DNA from: Xestospongia muta
Lineage: Eukaryota > Porifera > Demospongiae > Haplosclerida > Petrosiidae
Reading direction: 5' to 3'
Length of the DNA: 64,000 nt
NCBI GenBank assembly: GCA_963693285.1
Contig: OY848919.1
Span: 4,808,436 to 4,872,435, forward strand
This document shows, piece by piece, positions 13,757-26,893 of the stretch (position 1 is its first letter; every line of letters starts with the position of its first letter). Under the pieces are notes generated by a model, which saw only the letters and a program-made list of their open reading frames with translations, was not told the DNA's origin and searched no databases. A program made the position numbers and the translations under genes.

Positions 13757-16700
13757 CTACCTGCATGTGGAATTAGATTGACTGCCAATAGATCTTAATT
13801 GACTCGTTCTTAGTGGTTGGAACATGTCACACATAATATCCCCACTTGATAGCTGATCAATGTCTTCAAACTAAAGGAGAAAAGAGGAACATGTGTTGTG
13901 GTTGCTATTTGAATACTCTCTTAGTAACTAAATACCCACATGCTATTGGTCCACTTTATATGCAGAGTATTATAGAACACCTGTAATAAGGACATACTAA
14001 ATTAAGTACATTATTAAATTCATTGTACTTGTCTAGTACCATGGTAATACTTCTACACTAAAGATATTCTTCATAATCTCAGTGGTTTAATATAGAGTGT
14101 TTAGCAGTATTATGCATGTATGGAATGGTTCTAACTGAAGCTCTATGTATGTACACATTCATGTAGAGAAAATGAAAAAAATACAATAAGCAATTGCGTT
14201 CTTTAGTTCTTACCACTATTTCAGATTCAGTAGATTTAGTGTCATCCATAATGTCTAGTAATGTACATGGACCAGAGTTATTCACAGTATCAGATATTTC
14301 ACTAGTATGCAGAGATGGTACATCTAAAGTGGGTATAGTAGTAGTACATGTTGTAGTATTGGTAATCCTGTTACGATGAGGGTATCTATTAGTCTCAAGT
14401 TGGTCTTCTTTATTAGTGAATGAGCAATGCTTGTTATAACAATATTGACGTGTATGATTTAACAAGTGTTTGTTACATGTAGTATTAGACTGTGAACAGG
14501 AAGAAAGACCACTGCACCTGTGTGATAAATGCTCTGTAGAACGTGTTGGAAGGAAAGAGAAACTCTCTATAGTAGCACTTCTTTTAGTTAAAGGTGAATG
14601 GATACTAGTCTCTGCTATGCTCACATTATCAACACTTTGATTTAATTCAATAGCACTGTCAAGTGTTCTTTTTCTAGCCTTTCTTGGAAACATACTCTCA
14701 CAATCTTTTACAATCTCTGAATTAATATCACTCCTCTTTGCCAATATAACCTCAGTTTGTTCACATAAACAGTCATAATCAAGGCTGTCAGGAGAGAGAG
14801 CTGAGTCATTAACATCAAAGTATGGGTACAGAGGTTGCTTAATGGTCACCTCTTCTGGTGTGTGATGTCCACAGGTGTTGGTATTCATTAAAGGTGAGAA
14901 GGGGCTTGGTTTTAGTCCATTCAACTCTATAGAATGAGTCTTATCAAAACAGTGGCAAGGAAGCCTATCCAGTTCCCTAGAAAATGTCTGGTGGCTTTTG
15001 TTTTTGGGTTGAAGGGCAGGAATTGAGGGATGGAGGTTGACATTTTCTTCATAGTTCTGAGAATGAGGTAGAACACTGGAGAATAATAAAGAAGGAGAGA
15101 GATTAAATCAATAAAATTGTGTCAATAGATATACACACCTGGTTCCTAGGTACGAATTGATCGAACTGTCTTTCAAAGGTCTTTGAGATTGTCTATTGGT
15201 TTGAGTAAATGACACTTTATGGCAAGGTGTTAGATCTCCTCCTAATGTCAAGAAAAGACACATCTTTAAACAAGCTTTGGACACTCCTATGGTGTATAGA
15301 GTTTTTATAAACAATACCACACTGTTTAGTATTTCACTCAATATACTGTGTAAATTGAGCAGCTACATGTACATATGATGTATTAATATATTAATATGTG
15401 CAAAAACAAGAATAATCTAATTCCTTGATGACAGCTGGACAACAAGTTGGTACAATATCACACATCTGTTTCACTTGTTCAATAATGTATCATAATGCAG
15501 CATTAATATAGTGCTAAATTTACATATGTTTAATCTTAAATGTCATACCATAAAAGTGCCACTACATGTATACATTTATGTACATTAGTCCATCTGTCTG
15601 TCCATCTGCTTATTATCCATAAATCCATTTATCTGTTCATTTAATTGTTTATTTATCTATCAATCCATCCATCCGTCCAATCCATCCATCCATCTATTTG
15701 TTCACCTATCGATCCATCCATCCGTCCAATCCATCCATCCATCCAATCCATCCATTTGTTCACCTATCAATCCATCCATCCGTCCAATCCATCCATTTGT
15801 TCACCTATCAAACTGTACATCCACCTACAATATCACAAAGACAGATACACAAATTTAAGACCTTATTCCATGCACAAAAGCACAGTATTACCTGGTGTTT
15901 CATCTGACCATACAATGTAAGGAATTCCACTATCACTGGACACTGTCATATTAAGTTGATCACTAGCTGTATCTTCAATTGTGGAAAAAGATTTTGAGGT
16001 ATAAGTAGGGTCAAGTGATGACTCAAGAACAGAGAGATTGGGAAAGTTGTGGTCTCTTGTACAAGGGCAGCCATTATCAGAAGATGAAGGAGAGACTGAA
16101 GTAGAGAAGAAACTGTTTTCTTTATCAGATTGTGGTGACTAAGAGAACAAAAAAATGAAAAAAATTAATAATAAAAAAGTCATTGGATATTTATGAAATA
16201 GGGTAGATTTTTGATGTAACTACATGTACATACAAGATTATAAACCCTAACAAGATCTCTCTCTGTCTTTCTCTCTGTCTCTCTTCACTCACTCACTCAC
16301 TCACTCTCTCACTCACTCCCCCACACAACTAATATCATTGTATATCCTACTACATTACTATGTATGTGTGGCTTCATTAGTGACATCACCAGTCCACAAA
16401 GTAAATTAATATTACCCGAACATACAACAATGACTTAGCAATATGGTAGTGAACATACCAGAGACATATGACAGAGTATCAATGGCAATCAATATCATGT
16501 ATGCAATATACTGTCATCAGTTGTATGGCATAGTGCAGATACATAAACCACATGATGTAATGAAGAATCCATTTGAAATTGAAACATTAACTTCATTGCT
16601 TTTAGAAACAAAGAGTCATAATGATGTCATCAAGTTGCATAATACAGTTCAAATCACTCTTAATTACAGGGTTACCAAATTATTATATATTATAGGGCTA

Positions 16701-19700
16701 CATTAATAAGACTATTCATCTGTAAGAATACTAGACACTAGATAAACTACAAGTATCTCTCTAATGGACACTTTGGAACTTGTCATATAAGATTTTGGGT
16801 TCATTTGCTGTCTGTAAGCTAAGTGACAGTACCAAGTGAAGCACCAGCTAGTGGAACCTTGGAGCTGGGGACTAGGTACACTTTGACATTCATGCCATCA
16901 AAAGTGGCAGGAGAAATTTCAACTATTGATGGCTTCATAAATAGGTCGAATATACTCTCTCAGTTTACCTACTCTCATTAGTGGTTGACCAGCAACAAGG
17001 ATGGTCAAATAAGACAATATGACAGAACTAACCACTAGTAAAATAAAAATCATCAATATTAAATGATCACCTTTTCCATACTCAACTGTACAATCTTTAT
17101 ATCAAACCTTAAGTGTTAGGTTACTAGTCTCATACTTTAGTGTGTCGTTTAACTTATGTATTGAAGTCACTGTTATATAAAGATAATATCAAAATATTAT
17201 TATTAATTGCCTCCACTAAATGTAGCAATTTTATAAAATGATCGGATTTACAAGGATTAATTTCAGTGAATTTCCAAACGACACCCAATTTGATTAATAA
17301 TCACTTAAATATAATTATGACTGTCTATGTAGCTACACAGCCAAAACATCATTTAATAGGTCCAATCATATTAGATATATATTTTTATAACTGTATAGTG
17401 ATACTAACAACATCATTATGAGTTAGTTACCCATCTATTCATCCATCTCCTGTTATATCTGATCAATGCAATCATCAGTAGTCAAGACAATAAAGTAAAA
17501 CTCAAAAGCATTCAATTTATGCCTATCAGTTGTAACACTAGCTTCAGTTAATAATATACCTTACTATCATTGTTTATATTATAATCAGTCATAATAATTC
17601 AATCAGGATGTTAAGAAGTCCAATCATAGAAATACTGTGTACTATACATATGACACAATTGTCTTGGATTGATGTCTACTGTTGCTATCAGTTAGTGGCA
17701 GTTACTAAATGAATACAACAAAAATACCAATATATTCACAACGGAGCATTTCAACACCAAACACTTAGGACCTTCATCATGTCGAGATGCTCTCAATGCA
17801 CAAAATAATACACTAAAGTATTTGTATATGGACTAGAACAAATTCCATATTCTCAATACAGGGATTGATTTAATACAGGACTTGAACAATCCTTAATACA
17901 GGGGTTGAGTAATACACTAATATCAGATGACCTGAATATAGAGGGTATATTTACTAATGCATTTAGCAATTATAATGACAGAAAACACAAGTAGACCTTA
18001 GATGTATTACATAAGATAGCAGTACATTTACACAAAGTATCTATAGACATGTTATCAATGTAACCTAATGATACATGCAATTCTAAACAATGTAATCATC
18101 ATGTTTTCCTATAAATGAAGACTAGTTGTGACGTAAACAGAAGCTTACCTCAGTCAGCAGTCTTTTCAGCCATGGACTAGTAAAGGAAGACTTGTGGTTA
18201 GGAGTAATATCACCTGGGTAAAGAGATGAGATGATGATGTATTAGTTGAATAGTCAAATGTTATCCAAAGACCCATTCCAATCCCCTGATCTCAATCCAT
18301 ACTCAAATGAAATTTAATATCACAATCCAACCCCACACAAATTTTGTAATCAATTTAATTTCAAGTCCTATTCAATTTAATCCATGCCCCTTCATTCAAT
18401 CCCTTTATTCAACACTAATTAATCCACAATTATCACCATAAACCACAATGGAAACACCTTTGTATTATAACATACAATATCATCATTATAAGTTTGATAA
18501 AGGAGGTCTCCATCTATTGAAGAAACATGTTATGTGGATCAATGATTAAAATAACATTGGTGTCAGACCCATCGCAATTCCCAAGTGTTTGGTAAGGTGT
18601 TTCTTTACAGTTAGCTAGGCACACAGCTCTAAAACATATTGCATTAAAATAAGTGTAGGAAGGTTCTCTAATGTACACTTTGAGGTTAAGAGACGGTAGA
18701 TCTCCACTGTGATTACAAGAAAAAAATGATCATTTCAAGGTAGGATAGTCAAGCCAATAAGAACAAGTCAATATAATATATAGTAATGTGATAACTTAGT
18801 CAAATAAAGGAACTAATCATTACTGCCATTTCAGGAAACAAGTAAAATCCTTTACTAATTATTATACGCATTATTTAGCAACAGCACATGTATATCTTAC
18901 ATATTTCCTTTCAGTTTCAATAACATAAGAAATGAAGCACCATAACAAACCGTATAATAACAATATATATCATGATGCATTACAAGTGAGTATAATAATG
19001 ATATCTGATAGTAGTTACTTCAAAGTTAGATCATTGTGGTAAGTATTATTGTTAATTAGTCTAGAGCTTACTAATGGCAGCTATCCTAATTCACTGAGTT
19101 CACTAGTTTAAAGCTTACTAATGGCAGCTATCTAATGTTGCTGTGGTAAGTACCAATGTTCACTAGTCTAGAGCTTACTAACGGTAGCTATTCTAGGTCA
19201 CTGTGATGTTCATTAACTAGTAATGATAGCTATCCAAGGGCATTGTGTAATGTTCACTAGTCTAGACTCTAGACCTTACTTATAGAAGGTTATTATTAGT
19301 CTGTTGGGTGATAAGGACCAAGTATGTAATAATAGCACATGTCTTTACCTTCATCTAACACCAGGTCACTTTGTAATATTTGTAGGCAAACATCGCTTAT
19401 TATTAACATTAGTTCTCTACTATATGTGGCAAAAAATGCTTGATCATTAAAAGAACCTAGAATGGCAAGAATGAGATAACTATCACATCAGCAATGACTG
19501 ACTATATACGTCACAAACAGTTAACTATACTATAGCACAATGTAGATATCATAGTCATATATATTATTATATATATTAACCCACTCATTCAGTATGGACT
19601 AATTCTGTTAGTAGAAACTTGTATGGTTTATAACAATAAACTGGCCCTCAACTTAACCAACTACCCAATAAAGGCTAATTAGATAGAAACTATTTTAATA

Positions 19701-22700
19701 TGTGAAAGAATCTATTGTTATGTATACGGATTCATTGTGGCTTTGAGTAACTTCTGTTGGTATTTACTTACCATGTAAGCACAGCAGATATGTAAACACA
19801 ATAACATAGTGTTGTTATAATGCTTCTAGATAGCAATGTTTGGAGGTGTAGGAAACAACATATACTGTAGTTAAATAATATGACATATTGACCTAAATGA
19901 AATACTTGACAAGTATCATGAAACAGTTTGTTTATGTCCAGCACTGCAGTGTATAATCAAATTAGAACTGGTACATGTAGGAAACATGTGAGGTTTTTAC
20001 TATTAGACGATAATACACAATAGTATAAATTCCACTCTCTTAAACTTGCTGCATCATTCTAGAACTGGTCTATTATAGTTATCATTATGTCTACATTCTA
20101 AAATAATAGAGTTAAGTAGTTAACAGTATCTGTCTTGTGTATGAAAATTCTGCCTCATTAATGGAGTAATTGCATTCAATGAAGACAGAACAAAACTTAA
20201 ACAATGTAGTATTGTGTGTTAATGTCTCAAATCTCAATGTATAGGAATGTGACTATCTATGTATGAGAGAATAAGAATGGAAACTTGATTTGAGTGTAAA
20301 TGCAGTACAAGTAATGTACATGCATAGTACAAGTTTTCTACACATCTGTGAATACATCTGTCAGATGTATAATTTTACAACATGCCAACAAATTAGGACA
20401 CTAAAACCCACTGATTTTGATGGATCATGAACTACAGCAATGTGCTAACTGTTGCCAAGAATGTATATGTACTAACAATCAAGCCATCTACTTGAACAAG
20501 TTAAATTATTCTCTTAATCATTAATTTACAATGATGAACTTAGAGTATGTTAGTGCTTAGAGTTCAAGAAGATACCATCCAACGTAAATGGCTTACTTTA
20601 AAACAAGGCATGTGCTTAAATGGATGACTAGCTAGACAGTCAGACTGTTAATACTTTTAAGTTGATCTTAAGTCATACATCAAAGTAAATTATGCAAAGA
20701 CAGTCATGTTGAAATATTTATTTCATAATAATTCATTAGAAAGGAAATGACTCCTTACACAGAATATGCAATCATATTACATTATCAGACACTCACACAA
20801 ACACACATATATCATATTCATTGTACAATATTATAATATTTTATATGTATGTAAGCAATAATTCAAATTTATGGGTGTTAGTTATGTCAACAACACAGCC
20901 TTGTGGTTACAGAGGTCTCATTGAAGACAACAGAGAGAAGGTTGGCTAAAGGAGGGCCCCTCAGGTCATACAGACAGTCCTCAGCAGACAGATATGTTAT
21001 GACAAAATCTGAAAGCATTTTCAAAGAAAAATGCTATTGTTATTTTGTTATCTATCATCAACAAAACACTGTCTATAATTCATGAAACTCACAAATATTT
21101 GTTTTATTGAGCCTCCTGTTCTTTGCAACAGTTACTGTCACATAGTAATAAAGTAATGCATAATATATACTACAGGTGAACTACATTTTAATAGTGGTAG
21201 TAACATTGATGGCTCCAACTTCTATTATACAGTAATATGAAACTACTATATGACAATAATATAGGTCATTTTTAACATTGTCAGCATTACAGGATATGAA
21301 GTCATAAATCTAGATACTACCACTCTCTTAAGCACACAACAGAAGTACAATCTGAGTTTAACAACGTATATGCTGAGATGAACATTGAAGCTCTGATAAA
21401 CATCACTCCATTATTTTATATACAAGAGATTCTATTTATATTACAACAGCTGTACTTAAATCACAGTTCATTGCTAACTAGTAATGCTTGGAGTTAAAAC
21501 TACCATTGAATAGGTGATTCATAGTAATATTACAAGACTACGACAAAACAAACAAACAAACAAGTTGAAGCATAATGCTACACAATCATCATCTCTATTT
21601 TCACAGAATAAAACAAAACACTTTAAACAATCAACTACTCCCATTTTCTTATAAGACAAACATTTGTGTTCATATTAAACCAAACAGAATGCTATTCAGG
21701 TGTTAAGAAAAACAACATTAACTTTATGCTTCATAAAAGTAAGCATATACCAACTATCAAAAACTTGATATACCCTCATTAAATATATATCAATGTAGTG
21801 GAATGGAGTATATCAAAATGTATTCATGTATCTACTGTGTACTATGTATGTAGTCAAGTTATAATTATAATTATAGTTCACTAAAGATTACTAGTGGTTA
21901 CTATCCCATGTCACTGTGGTAAGTACTGATGTTCATTAGTCTAGACCTTACTAATGATAGCTATCCTAAGTCATTGTGGGTATGTTTTCATGCTAACTAG
22001 TGTAGAGCTTACTAATGGTAGCTATCTTAGATCACTGTGGTATGTACTAATGTTTGCTAGTGTAGAGCTTACTAATGGCAGACATGATCCTTAGTCATTG
22101 TGATGAGCAATGTTCACTAGTCTAGACTATACTAATAATATTGTCCAGTGTTTTTAACTAGTAAGTTACATAATCTATTTTTTAACAAAATGATATAATT
22201 TATACAAAGATATACTAGACAAAAGGATAGTTCTCAAGGTCTAAGAATTCAATTATTTACAGTACACTTGATACCACTTGATCAATTGTTTGTAAACTGT
22301 CAATTAAGACTTGATTTGATGTGTAAAAGAAAGCAAATTATATGCAATAATGACCAATCACAGAAATACTTACAACATGTCCAAAACATGTACATGTACG
22401 TACAATGAATTACCAGTAGTAATTTAGTTACTAGACCTTTCGCTGTGAAAACAGCAACTTTCAAAACAATTTAAGAACAACTTTTATAAATATAATTCTT
22501 ATTTCAAACCTCATATTGGCATGACTAACAAAATTTAAATTCATCAACTATTTGAAATTAATGTATGTACAATTAATGAATTAACAAAAGTAACAGGGTC
22601 AACCTCAATAATACAATACACACAATCAAACTGTAAACATAACCAAACAATGATTATATGATTGCAATAATAGGGACATCCTCTCTATAAGTCACACTGT

Positions 22701-24461
22701 CAAGGACAAATATGTCAGTTGATGTATCTGACAAACAAATAGTAAGTACATGTACAAAACATGTAAGTCTTTTAAATAACATGACTATCTCAGAAATAAT
22801 AACAATGACATAAATAACACTATGACAATGTCTTACCAGAAAAAGAATATGAAGTTTTGAGAAAACTAACAGTTAGTGATATTATCTATTTTGTCAAGCA
22901 CTTGCAATTTCCTTTCTCAAAATCTTCCCATTCAATCATCAATAACCAATAGTCAGTTGCCCAAGGAAACAAGACTATTCACACTGGACTAGATGGTGCC
23001 AAATACAGTGTAATCCCTAACTTAAGTGGGCAGGTTATCATATATATCTTTTAGAAACCTACTGTGTTCTTTATAGGCATTTATAACAGAGCTATTATAC
23101 ACATTAAAAGTTGTAGATCAAAGTCACTAATGTTGATGTTACAATAACTATGTCAAGTTGTCATGTGACATTATAGCCTCTTTGATGTTAAACATGTACA
23201 CTTGAAAACACACACATGTAACAAGTAAATCATCATGATCAATTTCCAAATGAAACTCCTGACTTTCTATAGGGAAACTAGTTGAAAATATATGGTTTAA
23301 AGCTTGCAATACAATAAAGTACATTATAGTATGTACCAATATTATTTTACTGACTAATAGACTGTGAAGATACCTGGAGCTTAACATAATGTACATATAC
23401 TGTATCACAGCTTACTAAGGTACATATGTACAACATGTCTTAATACAGGTATGTGTGCAGCTATTGTATATGAAATCTGCATACTTCTCACGTAAAGTTT
23501 CAGTTCAAACGAGTACACATTATTCAGAGAAAATAAACTCATCACAACAAACCCAGCTAACGTTAAGTCAAGTAAAAAGGCAATCTTTGCAATCTTACAA
23601 AGTTCTATCCTAAACATCCAAGTCAATACACTGTATCTACGTTGCACATTATAGTGTTAATTGTATTAGTAATACTTTTATTTTGCCATATACCATCTCA
23701 TCAGAGAGCTCATTAACACCTTGTTTTGAACTAAAGTTAAGTCCTGCCTTCTAGAGCCACAACTGTGCCACAAACCACATGAAGGTTCTTAGATTCTTAG
23801 ATCAGAGAGAAGGGTATTTTATCTGAACATGGACGTTTCTTGTTTCCTATTCTTTACAATTTGTTAGATACAGTGTTTTAGCATTATTATTTTGGATATA
23901 TTACAAAGTAGATCAGGAAACTCTGTATTAAGGATAGCTTGATAATAGGGACAAATAGTTCTACACCTGAAATAAGGACACTTCATTTACACAGGATGCT
24001 TTCATTTCAAGTTAATGTGTCTGAAATAGACAGATGTAATGTCATTAACTGGTACAATATGTGTTTCAGATATGTATATTTCATGTAAAAAATCACTTGG
24101 ACATATTTGTAAGTGTAACAAAATATATATAGACAGACAGAGTCACACCCACCTACATGTGCGCACACACGCACACACACACATACACACACACATTTAA
24201 ACATCAAATAGTGAAAGTCATATTCTCAACAACATCTACTGTAGCTCTCTTAATGACTGTAATATGCTTACCTCTTGTCAATTTGCAGACCGAAGATGGT
24301 AATTGTTTAGGTTTATTTGTTCTGGTTCCAGACTGGTATTGCTCCCATAACTTTTTAACCTTGTTTGATATTTGATATTCTCTTAAAAATGGGAACTGAC
24401 GCTGGAGTTGCGGCCTTTTCTTTTGGGAGAAGGATTTGAACGTCTCTTTTACTGCAGCCAT
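13757..24461 (-). CDS. Unrecognised 562-residue Ser/Thr-rich protein, seven exons
   Basis: Exons on the - strand, in transcript order, are 24461-24272, 19456-19349, 18213-18149, 16138-15892, 15241-15139, 15075-14214 and 13870-13757 (TAG). All junctions are GT..AG and the phases match throughout, giving 1689 coding bases. The start ATG at 24461 opens a basic N-terminus (SFSQKKRPQLQRQFPFLREY) followed by a helix-like NKVKKLWEQYQ. Exon 2 is a hydrophobic helix-like segment (ELMLIISDVCLQILQ). Exon 3 holds SPWLKRLL. Exon 4 ends in SGIPYIVWSDE. The long exon 6 (residues 238-525) is Ser/Thr/Asn-rich, probably disordered, with many Ser-Pro or Thr-Pro sites and a basic cluster RKARKR at about 369-374 that could be a nuclear signal. 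I recognise no domain. A nuclear, CDK-phosphorylated scaffold is a guess from composition only. The gene diverges from the KLF5-like gene. Introns carry the intron-like ~60-bp repeats. Confidence 0.8.
15655..15815. repeat. CCAT/CCGT minisatellite in an intron
   Basis: Irregular tandem array of ATCCATCC and GTCCAATCC words with a longer internal period (TTTGTTCACCTATC recurs at about 15698, 15757 and 15798). It lies in the intron between exons 4 and 5 of the - strand gene. Related GGAT-type arrays occur near 27350, 28010 and 36295. Confidence 0.85.
16139..18148 (-). other. Intron 3 of the unrecognised - strand gene
   Basis: This 2-kb intron contains short simple repeats (CT/CACT at 16256-16322) and a - strand coding-like fragment at 16829-17015 described separately. 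No other exon was identified. Confidence 0.7.
16829..17015 (-). pseudogene. Frameshifted coding-like fragment inside an intron
   Basis: On the - strand, one frame reads VAGQPLMRVGKLREYIRPIY and stops shortly after. A second, overlapping frame then stays open as MKPSIVEISPATFDGMNVKV and continues through YLVPSSKVPLAG to a TAG. Two non-random frames abutting in this way look like one coding segment broken by a frameshift. The family is not recognised. It does not join in phase to the exons around it. It could be a dead mobile-element or gene fragment. Confidence 0.25.
19020..19275 (+). repeat. Intron-like ~60-bp tandem repeat, cluster 1
   Basis: Degenerate copies of a unit containing GTGGTAAGTA, ATGTTCACTAGTCTAGAGC, TTACTAATGG and TATCCTAG. 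In this orientation it reads antisense to the host gene. Copies are diverged and some are truncated. Confidence 0.85.
19457..24271 (-). other. Intron 1 of the unrecognised - strand gene
   Basis: This is a 4.8-kb intron. It holds intron-like repeat cluster 2 and a - strand open frame around 20921-21040 (DFVITYLSAEDCLYDLRG) that looks non-random but has no donor in the right phase. The rest is AT-rich. A (CA)n run lies near 24160-24197. A cassette exon cannot be excluded. Confidence 0.6.
21890..22145 (+). repeat. Intron-like ~60-bp tandem repeat, cluster 2
   Basis: About four degenerate units carry TCACTGTGGTAAGTACTGAT, TTACTAATGATAGCTATCC and related words. They are in + orientation, antisense to the surrounding gene. 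Confidence 0.85.
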
Positions 24462-25065
24462 ATTCCATGTGATGATTATTGATAAATTTTAAAGTTGCCA
24501 TGGCAATTTCAAAATTTTGTTCAGGAGATCATATTGTAATTTTTAGGTTGGACCACGTGACTTCCAGAGACATCGAAGATAAAACTGGAATGAGCTTATT
24601 GCTGCAATCAATACAGCACCGCTGTGATTGCTAATTCTTGAACAGTTAGAAAGGCATTTTGAAAGCCTCGAGGCTATAGCTGGCTATAGCATTGACGAGC
24701 GGGTTCTCGTCCATCATTACGAGCTGGTCTCGTCACGAGTTGTGTGCTCCAGTTGATCTGGAAAGGTACTGGCTCTCTTGTTCTGCTGTGCAGTTCAAAT
24801 TTCAGTGATTCTTCATCATAAACTTGATCCCTCCTTGCCGCGCAAGACTTCAGGGATCTGCTCATCTGAAAGAGTACGCTGGTCGTTTCGTCTCTTATTG
24901 ACATACACCAGAAACCAACAGCTTCGATAGCTGCAAAAAATCTTCAGTCAACAGAGAAATCAGGTCACCTCGGTTGGTAATCAAGCAATTTATTACTTAA
25001 CGCTCATAGTCGCAATTTTCTATTTACTGATCTGGTATCAGAAAACATATTAAACAGAGAAAACA
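24462..25065. promoter_or_regulatory. Divergent promoter between the - strand gene and the KLF5-like gene
   Basis: These 604 bp separate two ATGs pointing outward. The block is visibly richer in G+C and CpG than its surroundings, as expected for a promoter plus 5' UTRs. It contains a palindromic E-box CACGTG at 24554-24559. The short - strand open frame at 24674-24904 has no family signature and is best read as promoter or UTR sequence. Transcription starts cannot be placed from sequence alone. Confidence 0.65.
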
Positions 25066-26333
25066 ATGGCTGTTGCAATGTGTGCTCACTCAAATCCTAT
25101 GTCAAGCTACATGACCTGTGGTGCTCCGATGCCTCACGCAGATCGCTACTACTCTCTCGAGGGAACGCCGAGCCCGCCTAGTGTTCCGCAGCAAAATGTG
25201 TATTACGACGACGATGCTTTTCATTCTGACGAAGAAATACAAAAGGTAATTGATAAAATAACCAAGCTAATTGCTATATCTTGTTGCCGTGAGAGTGCCT
25301 TGTTGTTGTTCGGAAGTCCTAGAGTAAAAGCCACTGCCTGTGGTTTGTTGTTATTGTAGGCAACTATTACTATCTAATTACAGACTTCTGAATGTACAAT
25401 TTTCTCTGGCGCCTCACTGTCTGTGGTAATAAAATTTAATTAATCACTCTTCTCTCTTGTTTTCTACAGACTCAAAGGGAAATGGAGTGTTACCTTGGTA
25501 ATCAAAGTGATTGTTGCAGTGTCACCAGCCCCGGCTCAATTGACGATATCCTCCGAGAGATTGATATTGATCCCACTGTTGTCAAATCCGAGTTTCCCCA
25601 TGCTAGCTGCAGCATGGAAGAAGCCATTAAAGTCAAAGCAGAGATGAATGCCTCTATCAGCCAACTTCAGCATTACCCGGCAATGCATGAAGCAAAGAAC
25701 TCGTCTCTCCTTCCAGTAAGATCTGCTCCCCCTGTCTCGATGCCTTCACACTTACCAGACTTTCATACAATTCCATCCGCATCACCTTACTCCAACACGA
25801 CAGTGAACATCAACCTCAATGTCAATGCTCGGGCCTACTCTTATTCTGCTAACAGCATGTACACTTCAACTCCCCTCCACCATTATCCAATGACACCACC
25901 AAGTTCAAATCCTTCTTCACCAGTGATGTCCAAGGATGGTGCTGCTGCTCCAACTTCTTATCCAATGATGGTTGCTCCGCAGCCTGTCCCAACAATGTCA
26001 ACAACACCTTATAACCCATATGAACTAATGAATGCTGTTTACTATTATGCTAAACCACCTCAGAGAAACAAACGTGTACATCGCTGTACTTATCCTGGTT
26101 GCAACAAAGTCTATACTAAAAGCTCTCATCTTAAAGCTCACCAGAGAACGCACACTGGTGAAAAACCTTACAAATGCACTTGGGAAGGGTGTAATTGGAA
26201 ATTTGCTCGTTCAGACGAACTCACTCGACACTATCGAAAGCATACTGGTGTTAAACCATTTAAATGTCCTCACTGTGATCGTGCCTTTGCTCGGTCTGAC
26301 CATCTTGCCCTCCATCTCAAACGGCATCAATAG
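25066..26333 (+). CDS. Kruppel-like transcription factor, KLF5-type
   Basis: There are two exons, 25066-25245 and 25470-26333, with a phase-0 intron, encoding 347 residues. The ATG at 25066 sits in AACAATGG, a good initiation context. Residues 265-347 are three C2H2 fingers: two of the C-x4-C type (CTYPGC, CTWEGC) and a third C-x2-C (CPHC), with [16 protein letters not shown] and RSDHLALH helices and TGEKPYK/TGVKPFK linkers. This is diagnostic of the KLF family, which binds CACCC/GC boxes. There is no Sp-type Btd box. The acidic [12 protein letters not shown] (83-94) could be an activation segment. VKSE (K99) and VKAE (K116) match the SUMO consensus. The Pro/Ser-rich middle includes [11 protein letters not shown], recalling KLF5. 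Placement within the KLF1/2/4/5 versus 3/8/12 branches needs a tree. It converges with a second KLF gene. Confidence 0.95.
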
Positions 26334-26887
26334 ATTTGTAACAGATGACAACCTTAGTCAAAAAATATGTGAGAGATATTCGCAATATCCTTGTTATTTT
26401 TTTCTTAGCCCCTCTTAATCTACTCCTCTCTCCTCACCTTTACATTGGACACTACTTGTTATGTCAACTTTCCATGGTGTCACTTATGATTTTTGTATAC
26501 CTTTTTTGCATACACTCGTTCGTATACATGATGCGCATACATGGCACATACTTGCAGAAAAAAAACTTAGTCAATTTTTTCCTATTTTTTCTCCTCATGT
26601 TACCTTGTACTCAATCTACTATTGTTTATCCTTTTCGGGGACGTACGTTTATTTGACAATTAGACCTTTCTCTCTTCTCTGTTATAACTAGACTTTATTT
26701 TTTGATTCAAATCATACACAATTGATTCAATCATCGTTTATTTTGCCATTCCATAAATTATTTTTTGCAAATTTATCTGTGTGAATATATTTTTGATCCA
26801 TGCTGGCCTAATGGAATTCAGTTTGCAGTGCAAACTAATCTACTTTTTGTACCCCAACGATAATATAATATTTCCTATGATTTCAAT

Positions 26888-26893
26888 AATAAA
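26888..26893 (+). terminator. Poly(A) signal AATAAA of the KLF5-like gene
   Basis: Canonical hexamer about 555 bases after the stop codon, within an AT-rich 3' flank. The distance is normal for an animal 3' UTR. Confidence 0.55.

Noticed and set aside
16443..16706. An 87-codon + strand frame in an intron
   Set aside because: AT-rich composition, no motif, and antisense to the host gene; consistent with chance.
24674..24904. A - strand frame of 76 codons in the divergent promoter
   Set aside because: It begins upstream of the real gene's ATG, has no recognisable motif and sits in GC-rich promoter DNA where open frames are common.
26032..26656. Open frames overlapping and following the KLF5-like zinc-finger exon
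   Set aside because: The first is a shadow of the finger-coding exon in another frame. The others lie in the 3' UTR and are Phe/Leu/Ile-rich from T-rich sequence.
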